The notes beneath the pieces were generated by a model. That model saw only the letters and a list, made by a program, of their open reading frames with translations. It did not search any database and was not told the origin of the DNA. Made by a program: the position numbers and the translations under genes. From NCBI RefSeq assembly GCF_000426545.1, contig NZ_AUFO01000021.1, positions 1 to 64,000 of the forward strand: DNA of 64,000 bases, written 5' to 3'. The stretch comes from Paenibacillus massiliensis subsp. panacisoli DSM 21345. GTDB lineage: Bacteria; Bacillota; Bacilli; Paenibacillales; Paenibacillaceae. Shown here in pieces: positions 44,658 through 55,595 of this stretch; within the stretch, counting starts at the first letter, position 1; the number at the start of each line of letters is the position of its first letter.

Positions 44658-46067
44658 CTATTTACGCTGGGCTGCGAGCCATTCCATCAGGGTAACAGCC
44701 TTGCCATTGACGGTCACAGGCGTGCCATCAAAATCCTTGGTGCTATCGTTATTCAATACGTAGATCCAGGACCAATGTGCATCGTATTCATATGGCTGTA
44801 CGCTTCCCCCCGCCAATGCGTACTCATTCCGGATATCTGTGACCTTGTCAAAGTAAGAATAATGAACATGAGGTGCTCCGGCTAGTACGAGGCGTTGATA
44901 GGTTGCCGTGGTATTTTTGGCTGTGTTGACGACCTGATCCTGTTCAGCAGCCGTGAACCAGATCGGTGTTTGCTTCAGCTTCGCGATGTCCTCATCACTT
45001 AACCAGGCATCCAGGTAAGCTTCGGCTACAGGGTAGGCTGCCGCAAAATAATCAGGATCTGCAAGCAGTAGATTCACGGTCATAAAGCCACCATTGGAGC
45101 CTCCACCAAGATAGATGCGACTTGTATCGATCGTATTCTTGTTGTCCTCAACATATTGCTTAATCAAAGCTAGCAGGGCGTTGGTGTACATGCTGCTGCC
45201 ATCCTTGGTATATTGCCCACTACCGTCATTCATCCACATGGTTGGCGTCTGCGGGACTAGAACCTCGGCGCCGCCAAAATACCCCTGAATCGGCTCTTCA
45301 GCTAATGCAGTTACCTCATTGGCCAGCACCGAAATGCGTGGGTCCGTACCACCCTCTCCAGCGCCGTGAAGCCAGATAATCAGGGGCCGCTTTTGTACGG
45401 TGCCTTCAGGCTTGTAGGACGCATAGGTGAGGGTAATATCTCCATGCTGCGCATCTGTGTAGTTGAATTTTCCACTAGTATCAAATTCATCGACTGTTTG
45501 CTCAACTATAGTATAAGGATTGTGTTTGGTTGTAGTCAGGTTAGTAACTTCACTGCCTTCGGTATTTTTCAAGGGCTGCTGCTGGATAATGGTATATTGA
45601 TAATTAGCATATTTATTATGTGTGGCAGACAGATCATAATAAATCGGGCTGGTAGTAGGATCGTCAGGCCGTACAGTCATTTCGATCGTGATGTAATTAC
45701 CAGCTTCCTGCTCAGAGGCGTTCCCTTGCTCGTCAGAGAGATAGATCTGCTGGATTTGTCGACTGCTGCTGTCGAAGGCTTCATAGCTGATCCCTGTTTG
45801 AAGATTCAATTGTGGGTACGTGCGTTCAACGAGTACCTTAAAGCTATCCTTCTCAATCGAACTCGCGAGTACTTCCGTATTGATGTTCAGTATGACCTTA
45901 TAGATACCGGGACCTCCGTCATACACTTTGGTCAGCAGCTTGTAGGATGGAATAGATGATTCGGCATAAGAAATGTTAGCGCTTACAAACAAAGAGGTCA
46001 AAGTACCTGATAATACAGTCAAAGCGAGAAGTCCTGTGGCAAAACGTCGTGTGCGTTGCTTAGTCAT
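44658..46067 (-). CDS. Secreted alpha/beta-hydrolase with Ig-like N-terminal domain
   Basis: 469 residues from the ATG at 46067, which has AGGAGG 8 nt upstream. Signal peptide ending near SYAES. Residues ~30-170 form a beta-sandwich like the Ig-like domain of bacterial feruloyl/acetyl esterases; ~195-469 the hydrolase: IIWLHGAGEGGTDPR (oxyanion region), GGGSNGGFMTVNLL (nucleophile Ser), FTAAEQDQVVNT (Asp) and a final His in DAHWSWIYV. Likely a polysaccharide or plant-ester esterase acting outside the cell. The cre-like site upstream supports catabolite control. Confidence 0.85.
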   Translation of the reverse strand: MTKQRTRRFATGLLALTVLSGTLTSLFVSANISYAESSIPSYKLLTKVYDGGPGIYKVILNINTEVLASSIEKDSFKVLVERTYPQLNLQTGISYEAFDSSSRQIQQIYLSDEQGNASEQEAGNYITIEMTVRPDDPTTSPIYYDLSATHNKYANYQYTIIQQQPLKNTEGSEVTNLTTTKHNPYTIVEQTVDEFDTSGKFNYTDAQHGDITLTYASYKPEGTVQKRPLIIWLHGAGEGGTDPRISVLANEVTALAEEPIQGYFGGAEVLVPQTPTMWMNDGSGQYTKDGSSMYTNALLALIKQYVEDNKNTIDTSRIYLGGGSNGGFMTVNLLLADPDYFAAAYPVAEAYLDAWLSDEDIAKLKQTPIWFTAAEQDQVVNTAKNTTATYQRLVLAGAPHVHYSYFDKVTDIRNEYALAGGSVQPYEYDAHWSWIYVLNNDSTKDFDGTPVTVNGKAVTLMEWLAAQRK

Positions 46068-46112
46068 GCTTATTCCTCCTAATTGTGAAATTTCTTTTAA
46101 GAAGCCAATATT

Positions 46113-46127
46113 ATGTAAGCGTATCAA
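46113..46127 (-). promoter_or_regulatory. cre-like site upstream of the secreted esterase
   Basis: ATGTAAGCGTATCAA differs at one position from WTGNAANCGNWNNCW. It lies 46-60 nt before the esterase start, where CcpA could block transcription. Confidence 0.5.
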
Positions 46128-46333
46128 AGCAGGATCTTTTTGACAAGGATTTCTATCACCGGGATAGATGATTCGGTATGTAAAAGTCAAATGCGCATGT
46201 GGAACGTATGCGGTTGTCTTTGCACTATTTTGTATGGATTCCGTTAAGAGAGAGCTTGAACCGAGGTCATTTCCTCATTACATAGGAAATTAATTGAATG
46301 GTAGGATGTCGAATTTTGAAGTTAGAATAGACA

Positions 46334-48292
46334 ATGAAAGTTGTGGTGATCCCATTGATACTCAAAAGGCATAAGGAAATTATTGAACAATTGTTAAGTG
46401 AAGATCAACCGATCACGGGGGAGCAGTTGGCTAAACGTTTTAATGTAAGTGCAAGAACCATTCGCTCAGATGTGAAAGCGCTTAATGAAATGTTTGCTCC
46501 TTACGATCTGGAGATCGAATCGTCTAGGCAGCATGGCTATTATTTGAAAAAAGAGGTGAGAAATTCAAATCTACTTGAAAAAATGATGCAACAGCAGGAG
46601 TGGTTGGGGGACATTCCCAATACACCTGAGGAGCGAATGATTTTTATTCTGCTGAAGCTTGCTTCCACGCAGGATAGCATTAGCATGGAGAAGCTGGCAT
46701 CAGAAATTTATGTATCCAAGACCACGATCAACTATGACATCAAAAAGATTATTGAGTTGTTAAAGTCTTTTCCACAAATTGAGCTTATTGTCTCGCCCGT
46801 CAAAGGTTTGTATCTTCAAGGCTCGGAAAGTATAAAGCGAATAGTTCTCTCACAGGTGCTCAACCAGGAGAAATTGACGGACCTGGGCTCGTTGCTACGG
46901 AAGCTGAACCATATGCTAGTCACGGAAAATATCAATCGGGAGATCCTGTACATTTACGATATGATCGTCGGTGGTCTGAATGAAGCAGGGTACTCCATGA
47001 CAGACAGTGATGTTGATTTACTAACAGTTGACTTTCTGCTTAGCTGCAAGCGAATCCAGCTTGGGTTCTATGCGGAGCTCCCTGATCAGGATATCAACAG
47101 CTCGAATCTGGTTCAAAAGTTTATTGGTGAACTGGAGCGCACTTTTCACATCCATGTAGGAGCAGGTGACCAAGCTTATTTGGAGCAGAGCTTCAAGGCT
47201 AAGCGAGTTATGAAGATGGACAGTGAAGAAATCACCATTGAAGATGAAACTAAAGAGATATCAAATCATTTGATGGAAGAGATCCAGCACAAATATGGTT
47301 ATGATTTTACGGATAATCCAACCTTTTTGTCCAATCTTGACCTGCATTTGAACTCCATGTTGCATCGAATTCGCCGAGGGCAATATCAGGATAATCCGCT
47401 AAGAGAAGAAGTGAAGAAAAACTATCCATTAGCTGTTGAGATCGCGACTGCAATTATACCCATTCTTCAGAAAAAGCTTCATCTCGTAATCAATGAGTCC
47501 GAGCTCACGTATATTGCCCTACACATTGCGGTCGCTTTGGAGGAAAAAATAGAGAAACAGCGGGTTGCTATTCTGTGCGGCTCAGGTTTGAGTACTGCCC
47601 AGCTGGTCAAGCGTAGACTATTGTCCTCATTTGGTGATCAGATTGATATCATAGGCCATTTTCCGTTGTATCAGTTGCCCAAGGTGGCTGGTGGAGAATT
47701 TGGTGCCGTTCATTTGATTATCACAACTCTACCAATTCAGGGTAGCTATGACATCCCTATTGTTCATGTGAACTCTCTAGTAACCAGTGAGGATGTAGCC
47801 AAGGTCAACCGTTTTCTGAATAAGACGGCTTACCCGGTTACTAGGGATGAGAGAGCGTGTGGGTATAGCTTTTTGGACTCGGAACTATATGTTCGTTTTG
47901 GCAACGAGGGCTACCTTGAAGGAATCGCTTGTCTATGCAAGAAGCTGCATAACACGGGATATATCCAGAAGGAGTCGGAATTCTATAATTCGGTTTTAAA
48001 AAGGGAGGCGCTGTACTCCACAATTATGGATTGCGCGGTCGCCATACCCCATCCAATGGAAGCCGTTTCGAGAAAGTCGGTGATAGCCATCGGTACCTTC
48101 CAGACTCCAATTCGATATCAGGGGCGGAAAATCAAACTTATATTACTGTTCGCAGTGAATACGAAAGAGCAAGATTTGTTAACGATGATGTACGGAAAAG
48201 TCGAGGCATTACTGGATTCGCCTGCGAGAATCAACGAAGCTGCACAGGCTACGACCTATGATGAATTTCTCGAAGTATTTAATAAGCTCTGA
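46334..48292 (+). CDS. licR: PRD-containing transcriptional activator, LicR/MtlR type
   Basis: Up to 652 residues. The ATG at 46334 has little RBS; TTG 46355, with GGTGAT upstream, would start at LILKRHKE, closer to usual LicR length. Domains: HTH_11 (~12-60, ITGEQLAKRFNVSARTIRSD), second HTH (~95-135, ISMEKLASEIYVSKTTINYD), PRD1 (~180-285), PRD2 (~300-395), EIIB-like (ILCGSGLSTAQLVKR) and EIIA-like (CAVAIPHPME, phospho-His). It binds DNA, not RNA: there is no CAT domain. Expected to activate the following PTS operon when phosphorylation by the PTS signals that beta-glucoside is present and glucose is absent. Confidence 0.88.
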   Translation: MKVVVIPLILKRHKEIIEQLLSEDQPITGEQLAKRFNVSARTIRSDVKALNEMFAPYDLEIESSRQHGYYLKKEVRNSNLLEKMMQQQEWLGDIPNTPEERMIFILLKLASTQDSISMEKLASEIYVSKTTINYDIKKIIELLKSFPQIELIVSPVKGLYLQGSESIKRIVLSQVLNQEKLTDLGSLLRKLNHMLVTENINREILYIYDMIVGGLNEAGYSMTDSDVDLLTVDFLLSCKRIQLGFYAELPDQDINSSNLVQKFIGELERTFHIHVGAGDQAYLEQSFKAKRVMKMDSEEITIEDETKEISNHLMEEIQHKYGYDFTDNPTFLSNLDLHLNSMLHRIRRGQYQDNPLREEVKKNYPLAVEIATAIIPILQKKLHLVINESELTYIALHIAVALEEKIEKQRVAILCGSGLSTAQLVKRRLLSSFGDQIDIIGHFPLYQLPKVAGGEFGAVHLIITTLPIQGSYDIPIVHVNSLVTSEDVAKVNRFLNKTAYPVTRDERACGYSFLDSELYVRFGNEGYLEGIACLCKKLHNTGYIQKESEFYNSVLKREALYSTIMDCAVAIPHPMEAVSRKSVIAIGTFQTPIRYQGRKIKLILLFAVNTKEQDLLTMMYGKVEALLDSPARINEAAQATTYDEFLEVFNKL

Positions 48293-48371
48293 GCAGGGTG
48301 ACTCTTCATAGGTATAGTGGCGTTTTTTCAAAGGTAGGTACAATTAATAGACTTATTGGAGGATTAGTTAA

Positions 48372-48701
48372 GTGGAGAATAATACTGTAAATATGGAGCA
48401 AATTGCAATGGAGCTCATTGGTAAATCCGGTGAGGCAAGGAGCCTGGCATTTCAAGCATTGAAGGCAGCGAAGCAGCAGCAGTTTGAAGAGGCAGCCTCG
48501 TTAATGAAACAGTCAGAAAGTTGCTCGAAGCTAGCTCATAAAGTACAATCCCGTCTATTGTTCGTTGAGTCCGAAGGCAAGAAAACAGAAATTTCCGTTC
48601 TTCTGATTCATGCACAGGATCACTTAATGAATAGCTTGCTAGCTCAGGAGCTCATTCAGGAATTAGTTGAATTACATCAGACCATAGCTGACAGAGATTA
48701 A
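48372..48701 (+). CDS. licA: PTS lactose/cellobiose-type EIIA
   Basis: 109 residues from a GTG with GGAGG 9 nt upstream. All-helical EIIA-Lac/Cel with phospho-acceptor region LLIHAQDHLMNS. Passes phosphate from HPr to EIIB. Operon order here is A-B-C-hydrolase. Only 80 bp separate it from licR. Confidence 0.9.
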   Translation: MENNTVNMEQIAMELIGKSGEARSLAFQALKAAKQQQFEEAASLMKQSESCSKLAHKVQSRLLFVESEGKKTEISVLLIHAQDHLMNSLLAQELIQELVELHQTIADRD

Positions 48702-48770
48702 CGCATTTGATCTGACCGGAAGCTTTAGCTTATGAGAAACAGACACTATATATCTTTAGGAGGAATAATT

Positions 48771-49064
48771 ATGAATATATTGTTGGTATGTGCAGGCGGA
48801 GTATCTACAGGAATTCTGATGCAGAAAATGATGAAGCATGCTGAAGCGGAGGGAATTGCATTAAAGGTGGAGGCTCATGCGGTTCAGGATTTTGATGACC
48901 ACATTGACAAATTCGATCTTGTACTCCTTGGTCCACAAATTTCGTACAAGCTCAACGAATTGAAGGAGCGGACGAGCAAGCCAGTCGCTGTCATTGAACC
49001 TATGGACTATGCCATGGGCAAGGCCGAAAAAATACTTCAGCTAGCAGCAAAAATAAGTGAATAG
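48771..49064 (+). CDS. licB: PTS lactose/cellobiose-type EIIB
   Basis: 97 residues from the ATG with AGGAGG 8 nt upstream (a longer frame to 48732 lacks an RBS). The phospho-cysteine is at position 7 in LLVCAGGVSTGIL. Accepts phosphate from EIIA and donates it to sugar during transport through EIIC, 14 nt downstream. Confidence 0.92.
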   Translation: MNILLVCAGGVSTGILMQKMMKHAEAEGIALKVEAHAVQDFDDHIDKFDLVLLGPQISYKLNELKERTSKPVAVIEPMDYAMGKAEKILQLAAKISE

Positions 49065-49078
49065 GGCGGTAGAACATC

Positions 49079-50428
49079 ATGTTAAAACGATTTGTAGAAT
49101 TCATGCAGGTCAAGCTGGCTCCATTCGGGGCCAGAGTTGCTAACCAGCGCCACTTACAGGCGATTTCAGGTGGATTGGCTGCTATGGTGCCCTTGACTCT
49201 GATTGGTGCCATCTTCAACATCATTTCCACACCTCCAGTAACTGAGGAGATTGCCAATAATGCCTGGATTTTCTCAGGGCTGCTGAAGGGCTGGATTAGT
49301 CTGGCAACCAACTATGGAGCCATTCTGAAGATTCCGTACAACATGACAATGAACCTGTTTGGTCTACTGGTCTCATTTACAATTGCCTACAAGCTGGCAG
49401 CTTCTTATAAAATGTCCGCATTATCCAACGGAATTATCTCGTTATGTATCTTCTTCATGGTGGCGGCACCTATGACTACAGGCGTGCTCTCATCCACGAT
49501 CGCTGCTGGTGGTGACACAGTAACTAGCGTGATCGCTGCTACTAATCTAGGGACAGTGGGGATTTTCGGAGCAATGATTATAGCGCTAGTAAGCGTGGAA
49601 ATTACGAGATTCTCTGATCGGAAGGGACTCAAGTTGACACTTCCGGATTCTGTACCACCAAGCGTTGCACAAGCCTTTTCTTCCATAATACCGTTAATTC
49701 TCAATATTATTATTTTGTTTGGCTTCAATGTGCTGCTACTAAATACAACAGGTTTTAATTTAATTGATGGTATAACGAAAGTTCTGTCTCCTGGATTAGA
49801 GGGGGTCAACACACCATGGGGGATGGCCTTGTTAATTAGCTTCGGAATGTTCCTCTGGTTCTTTGGAATTCATGGAATGGCGCTGGTCTATCCGCTTATT
49901 ATGCCACTCAGTATCCAATTGATTACCCAAAATGCTGAGCTGGTTGCTGCCGGTCAAGAACCTATTTTCCATGCGGTTCACACATTTAGTTATGCATTAA
50001 TAGGCGGCTCAGGAAGTCTAATCGGCCTTGTCATCTTAATGTTAAGAAGTAAGTCTGAACAGTTGAAGGTGGTTGGTAAAGCAGGAGCCATTCCAGCATT
50101 ATTCGGGATTAATGAGCCTATTATTTTTGGGGCACCCGTTATGCTAAATCCGATTATGTTGATCCCTTTAATATTTTCTCCGGTATTTTGTGCGACTCTT
50201 GGCTATATTGCCGGAAGCCTGGGCTGGATTGAGGGCTCGTATATTTATCTCAAAGCCTATTTGCCAATAGGTGTAGGGGCAGCTATTCAAGCCATGAGTA
50301 TCAAGAACTTTATATTCTCCTGGGTACTGGTTCCAATTTCTATTGTAATCTGGTATCCGTTCTTTAAGGCATACGAAAAGCAACTTGTGGATTCGGAACA
50401 AAAAAATGCAGCGACAGCTAGTATTTAA
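49079..50428 (+). CDS. licC: PTS cellobiose/lichenan-type EIIC permease
   Basis: 449 residues, about ten hydrophobic segments. Typical Lac/Cel EIIC blocks: RVANQRHLQAISGGLAAMVP, FGIHGMALVYPLI and GINEPIIFGAPVMLNPIM (the substrate Glu). Imports and phosphorylates beta-diglucosides with EIIA/EIIB. RBS AGGGCGGT. Confidence 0.93.
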   Translation: MLKRFVEFMQVKLAPFGARVANQRHLQAISGGLAAMVPLTLIGAIFNIISTPPVTEEIANNAWIFSGLLKGWISLATNYGAILKIPYNMTMNLFGLLVSFTIAYKLAASYKMSALSNGIISLCIFFMVAAPMTTGVLSSTIAAGGDTVTSVIAATNLGTVGIFGAMIIALVSVEITRFSDRKGLKLTLPDSVPPSVAQAFSSIIPLILNIIILFGFNVLLLNTTGFNLIDGITKVLSPGLEGVNTPWGMALLISFGMFLWFFGIHGMALVYPLIMPLSIQLITQNAELVAAGQEPIFHAVHTFSYALIGGSGSLIGLVILMLRSKSEQLKVVGKAGAIPALFGINEPIIFGAPVMLNPIMLIPLIFSPVFCATLGYIAGSLGWIEGSYIYLKAYLPIGVGAAIQAMSIKNFIFSWVLVPISIVIWYPFFKAYEKQLVDSEQKNAATASI

Positions 50429-50439
50429 ATTTTAAATAA

Positions 50440-51867
<1,428 letters not shown>

Positions 51868-51977
51868 CTGACCGATGATAGCTTCATTATTCCAATAAAC
51901 GTAGAGGATATCTCCTTAATCTATGAACTGCTGGAGAGGACACAGCGAATCTAACGAAATAAGCTACTACTATAAAA

Positions 51978-52015
51978 ACAGGTAGAGGAACACAATATCC
52001 TCTACCTGTCTTCTA
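51978..52015 (+). terminator. Intrinsic terminator of the lic operon
   Basis: A perfect 12-bp stem (ACAGGTAGAGGA with its complement at 51998-52009) is followed by CTTCT. Confidence 0.75.
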
Positions 52016-52130
52016 TGTGTAGGGCTGCATTCTGCATGTGCATTTGCTTCCATAAGCGGGGAAGCAAAAAGGTCCAATGAGCTTGACCGGCCTTGAATTG
52101 GCGATCTACTTCCTCTGTTCTAAAAAAAGC

Positions 52131-53183
52131 TTACAGGTTCGGAGATACGAGGATTTTTACCTGACTCTTTTCCTTCATCAGAGTCTCGAAGCCTTCGGAT
52201 ACTACATCCTGCAAGGCAATTCGTTTGGTAATGAGCTTCTCCGCAGAGAAATACCCTTGCTCCATCAGACTGATGACCGCTGGGAATACGTCGCGATAGC
52301 CGATGATGCCGGCAATGTTGCGCTCCTGCATGACGATCAGATTCGGGTGAATCGGTGCTTCCTTCTCGAAAATGCTGACGATCATGATTTGACCGCTCAG
52401 CTTCGTGGACTGAATCGCTTGAGTTAGCACGACGGGAACGCCAGTGACCTCGTAGGAGACATCTGCGCCACCGTTTGTTAGACGACGAATGTCCTCTACG
52501 ACATCTCCTTCAGCTGGGTTCAGTCCAACAGCCCCTAGCTCTTCGGCTTTGGCTCTGCGTTCTGGAGACAACTCGACGGCATAAATCTCCGATGCACCAG
52601 AAGCCTTCAGTGCTTCAATTACTAGCAGCCCGATCGGTCCTGCACCGAATACGACTGCGCGGTCTCCTACCTTGAACTGGCTCTGACGGACGGCATATAG
52701 TGCTACAGCCGATGGCTCAACCAGCGCACCTTGCTCGAACGACACGCTGTCCGGAATCTTGTGCACCATATGCTCATCAGCCGCTACATACTCAGAGAAG
52801 CCGCCGCCCCCGCCAGCCAGGCCAAGGAAGCCCATTTTCTCACACAGATTGTACTTGCCTTGCTTGCAGGCGGTACATTCACCACAGGCATAGATTGGCT
52901 CGACGACGACACGATCTCCAGCCTTGAATCTGGTTACTCCTTCACCAACCTCTACAATCTGTCCGGAGAACTCATGACCCATTACGATCGGAGCCTGCTC
53001 CTGTGTCAACGGGTGAGGTGCATCCTTCGGAATGAAGATGGGACCAGCAGCATATTCGTGCAGATCGCTACCACAGATTCCGCACCATTCTACTTTAATT
53101 TTAACTTTTCCCTTTAGCGCAGTTGGCTCCTCAATCTGTTCCATCCGGACATCCTTTACTCCGTGCCATCTCAATGCTTGCAT
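52131..53183 (-). CDS. bdhA: 2,3-butanediol dehydrogenase, zinc-dependent MDR family
   Basis: 350 residues from the ATG at 53183 (GGAG 9 nt upstream; ATG 53192 overlaps that site). Close to B. subtilis BdhA: WCGICGSDLHEY (catalytic zinc), GHEFSG, GDRVVVEP, structural zinc Cys set CGECTACKQGKYNLC, MGFLGLAGGGGGFSEYV and NAD site GAGPIGLLVIEALKA. Interconverts acetoin and 2,3-butanediol with NAD(H) in the cytoplasm. A perfect LacI-type palindrome lies in its promoter region, and the divergent regulator is likely its repressor. Confidence 0.93.
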   Translation of the reverse strand: MQALRWHGVKDVRMEQIEEPTALKGKVKIKVEWCGICGSDLHEYAAGPIFIPKDAPHPLTQEQAPIVMGHEFSGQIVEVGEGVTRFKAGDRVVVEPIYACGECTACKQGKYNLCEKMGFLGLAGGGGGFSEYVAADEHMVHKIPDSVSFEQGALVEPSAVALYAVRQSQFKVGDRAVVFGAGPIGLLVIEALKASGASEIYAVELSPERRAKAEELGAVGLNPAEGDVVEDIRRLTNGGADVSYEVTGVPVVLTQAIQSTKLSGQIMIVSIFEKEAPIHPNLIVMQERNIAGIIGYRDVFPAVISLMEQGYFSAEKLITKRIALQDVVSEGFETLMKEKSQVKILVSPNL

Positions 53184-53242
53184 GAAAGTCATCTCCCTAT
53201 CCAGGTGTATAATTTCATAAATATTAAATTAGAAAAATTTTA

Positions 53243-53258
53243 TAGGAAACGTTTCCTA
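53243..53258. promoter_or_regulatory. Palindromic LacI-family operator upstream of bdhA
   Basis: TAGGAAACGTTTCCTA is a perfect 16-bp palindrome with the central CG typical of LacI/GalR operators, next to a -10-like TATAAA for bdhA. It could also be read as a cre-like site. Confidence 0.75.
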
Positions 53259-53468
53259 CACAAGGATGTCACAATTTATATAAAGTGTCAATCGTTTTAG
53301 GAGAGGGAAATTCACATTTTAGACACATCAAATGAGAAATACAATGCTTAAACACATGTATTCACTAGCGGAATTCAAATTATTCAATATCGTTGTTGGA
53401 GCGACGGATGAAGAGCTATCAGAATTCATGATATACTAATTGAAAAGTGTGAAAATTTCCGTAATAAC

Positions 53469-53482
53469 AGGAAACGATTCCG
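53469..53482. promoter_or_regulatory. Second LacI-type operator, before the regulator gene
   Basis: AGGAAACGATTCCG repeats the half-sites of 53244-53257 with two changes. It lies 20 nt before the regulator start, fitting autorepression. Confidence 0.6.
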
Positions 53483-53501
53483 AGTGGAGAGGGTAGTAGC
53501 C

Positions 53502-54542
53502 ATGGCCAGTAGAAAAAAAGTGACGATTGAGGATGTGGCAAAGCATGCGGGAGTCGGTATTGCGACAGTATCCAGAGCGCTTAACAATAGCACTGGCATA
53601 AGTGCCAAGACGAAAGCCCATATTTTGCAGGTGGTAGCGGAGATGGGCTTCGTGCCCAATACATCGGCGCAAAGCTTGAAGATTCGTCAGACCCGCCAGA
53701 TTGCGCTTGCGGTGCCGGATATCCGTAATGCCATTATTCCCGACATCGCTTGGGCGGTGGAACAGGCTGCCAAGCAGCATGACTACCGGGTCGTGCAGAT
53801 AAATACCCTTGGGAATGCCAGACTGGAGCTAGAGGTGCTGCGAGATATCAAGAAGCTGCATGTCGATGGATTGGTCATTATGCCGCTGGCTTATCCGAAG
53901 ACGATCGAGAGTATGATTAATCAGACGAGCATTCCGGTATCCGTGATCAATTATAGCAAGCTGCTCAGTCCTGAGCTGAAGGCGGATGTCGTCGGTCTGG
54001 CGCGGCAGGAAGGCCGGCTGGTCATGGAGCATCTACTCCAGATCGGCAGGACCCGCATTGCCTATGCCGGAGCGCCCAAGGACAAGATTGAGGAGCGTTA
54101 CCGGGCCTACGAGCAATCATTGGCACATGTGGACACGTCTTTGGTCTACTTTGGAGAGGATTTCACCTTTGAGACTGGACGACAGGCTGCTAATTACTTC
54201 TACAATCTGAAGCTCATGCCGGATGCCATCTACGCCGTAAATGACATGGTAGCCATCGGTATTGTGAACCGCTTTAAGGAACTGGGTGTGCGTGTCCCTG
54301 AGGATGTGGCGGTGGTCGGCATTGATAATAATCTGTGGGCGACCGTCACGTCTCCACAGATCAGCTCGGTATCCATCATGGGCAGTGAGGTGGGACGCCT
54401 TGCTACAGAGCTGCTGCTCAAGCGTATTCAGTCCCCGGAGCCTGCCGAGTATGAGCGGGTGGAATTCGAGCCACGGCTGATTGTCCGAGAGTCGAGTGTG
54501 GCCATGAAGCAATACTCGCGAGGGGAAAGGTTTCCACTATAG
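53502..54542 (+). CDS. LacI-family transcriptional regulator
   Basis: 346 residues from the ATG at 53502 (GAGAGG 9 nt upstream; GTG 53484 is an in-frame alternative). HTH: VTIEDVAKHAGVGIATVSRA with hinge NTSAQSLKIRQTRQIAL; then a periplasmic-binding-protein-like effector domain (GLVIMPLAYP, AYAGAPKDKIEERYR, DAIYAVNDMVAIG, VVGIDNNLWATVTSPQISSV). Two similar palindromes flank it and bdhA, so it probably controls both. The effector is unknown. Confidence 0.9.
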   Translation: MASRKKVTIEDVAKHAGVGIATVSRALNNSTGISAKTKAHILQVVAEMGFVPNTSAQSLKIRQTRQIALAVPDIRNAIIPDIAWAVEQAAKQHDYRVVQINTLGNARLELEVLRDIKKLHVDGLVIMPLAYPKTIESMINQTSIPVSVINYSKLLSPELKADVVGLARQEGRLVMEHLLQIGRTRIAYAGAPKDKIEERYRAYEQSLAHVDTSLVYFGEDFTFETGRQAANYFYNLKLMPDAIYAVNDMVAIGIVNRFKELGVRVPEDVAVVGIDNNLWATVTSPQISSVSIMGSEVGRLATELLLKRIQSPEPAEYERVEFEPRLIVRESSVAMKQYSRGERFPL

Positions 54543-54778
54543 CCATCTTCGAGGTAAGCCACCTGTAGGCGGATATAGATGCGCTACAAGTCTTTACGGT
54601 TGATTATGTGCCAGTGCCCCCTGGTGATGTACGTAAGGGCATCGTAAAGCAGACCTGAGACTCAGTTACAGAAAAATCCAGTCATGATACACTAGGATGG
54701 ATTATTTTTTCACAGTAAAAAGGTCACACAATATAACAGACGAGAAAAAATGCAATGGGTATAGGGGGCAGTATTTCC

Positions 54779-55276
54779 ATGAAACAAAAGATGAGCAGAA
54801 TGCTTGGTGGAGCGGGTCTGGTGGCAATATGCACGCTTGTAGCCGCTTGTGGGGAGTCTTCCAGTCCTTCTCAGATCGAGTACGAGAGGCTTGAGCAGCG
54901 TGTAGCAGAGCTGGAGCAACGACTGGCTGAGCGTGATCAGAAGATTACAGAGCTTACGGAAGAATTAAAGGAGCAGGACATCGCGAGCGCCGTGATAGAG
55001 GGAGCAGATGCTGAGAGCACAGAGTCCAGCAAAAATGGTCCGTTGGATCAGGGGGACGGTGTTCGGATTACATGGGGGCAGTATCAGCAGGTCCAGATTG
55101 GTATGACCTATGAGGAGGTTGCCGCGATCATGGGTGGTGATGGCAATGCGATCAGCGAGTCCTCCACTATGGCTGTTTACTCCTATTTTGGTACCGGGGG
55201 GATCGGTGCGAATGCTGTGTTCACATTTCAGAATGGCAAGCTGCTAACTAAAGCCCAGTCGGGTCTGGATGGATAA
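54779..55276 (+). CDS. Coiled-coil lipoprotein with BLIP-like (DUF3862) domain
   Basis: 165 residues from the ATG with AGGGGG 11 nt upstream. Lipobox VAAC, then a ~35-residue coiled coil (ERLEQRVAELEQRLAERDQK), a polar linker, and a C-terminal domain with QVQIGMTYEEVAAIMGGDG and YSYFGTGGIGANAVFTFQNG, the SmpA/BLIP-like fold of DUF3862. Surface-anchored; role unknown. Confidence 0.8.
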   Translation: MKQKMSRMLGGAGLVAICTLVAACGESSSPSQIEYERLEQRVAELEQRLAERDQKITELTEELKEQDIASAVIEGADAESTESSKNGPLDQGDGVRITWGQYQQVQIGMTYEEVAAIMGGDGNAISESSTMAVYSYFGTGGIGANAVFTFQNGKLLTKAQSGLDG

Positions 55277-55502
55277 GCTCACGGCTTTTCATTAGGGCTT
55301 GTGCATCGGCCTTCACAAGTAGGCTTGGGAATAGGGGTAGTAAGCTCTTTGTTCGATCACAGTTACTAGGCAACTCCACAGCTCCTTACACAGTCGTATC
55401 TGGCTGATGGAAGGGGCATTTTCAAATCACGGAATCATACAATGGCTCAGGACTTCGCAGCGACTTATTCAAAAAAGTGCCAATACGATCTTTACAACCT
55501 CC

Positions 55503-55511
55503 TGATATAAT
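55503..55511 (+). promoter_or_regulatory. Extended -10 promoter element
   Basis: TGATATAAT matches the extended -10 consensus TGnTATAAT, 84 nt before the kinase start; the -35 is poor. The 55277-55595 interval otherwise holds nothing I recognise. Confidence 0.5.
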
Positions 55512-55595
55512 AGCGATGTGTTCTAAAAAATACGGCTGAAGCTAGCTCATAGCGGTTATAGTCAGTCGACGGCAGTTATGGAGGATCGCTTTGGC

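Noticed and set aside
46334..48292. LicR as the antiterminator acting on the RAT elements
   Set aside because: Its N-terminus is helix-turn-helix, not the RNA-binding CAT domain; the RAT-binding protein must be encoded elsewhere.
48293..48371. RAT or cre site before the lic PTS genes
   Set aside because: The 80-bp gap has no GGATTGT/GGCAAAACC arms and no cre-like match; LicR-type activation is the simpler reading.
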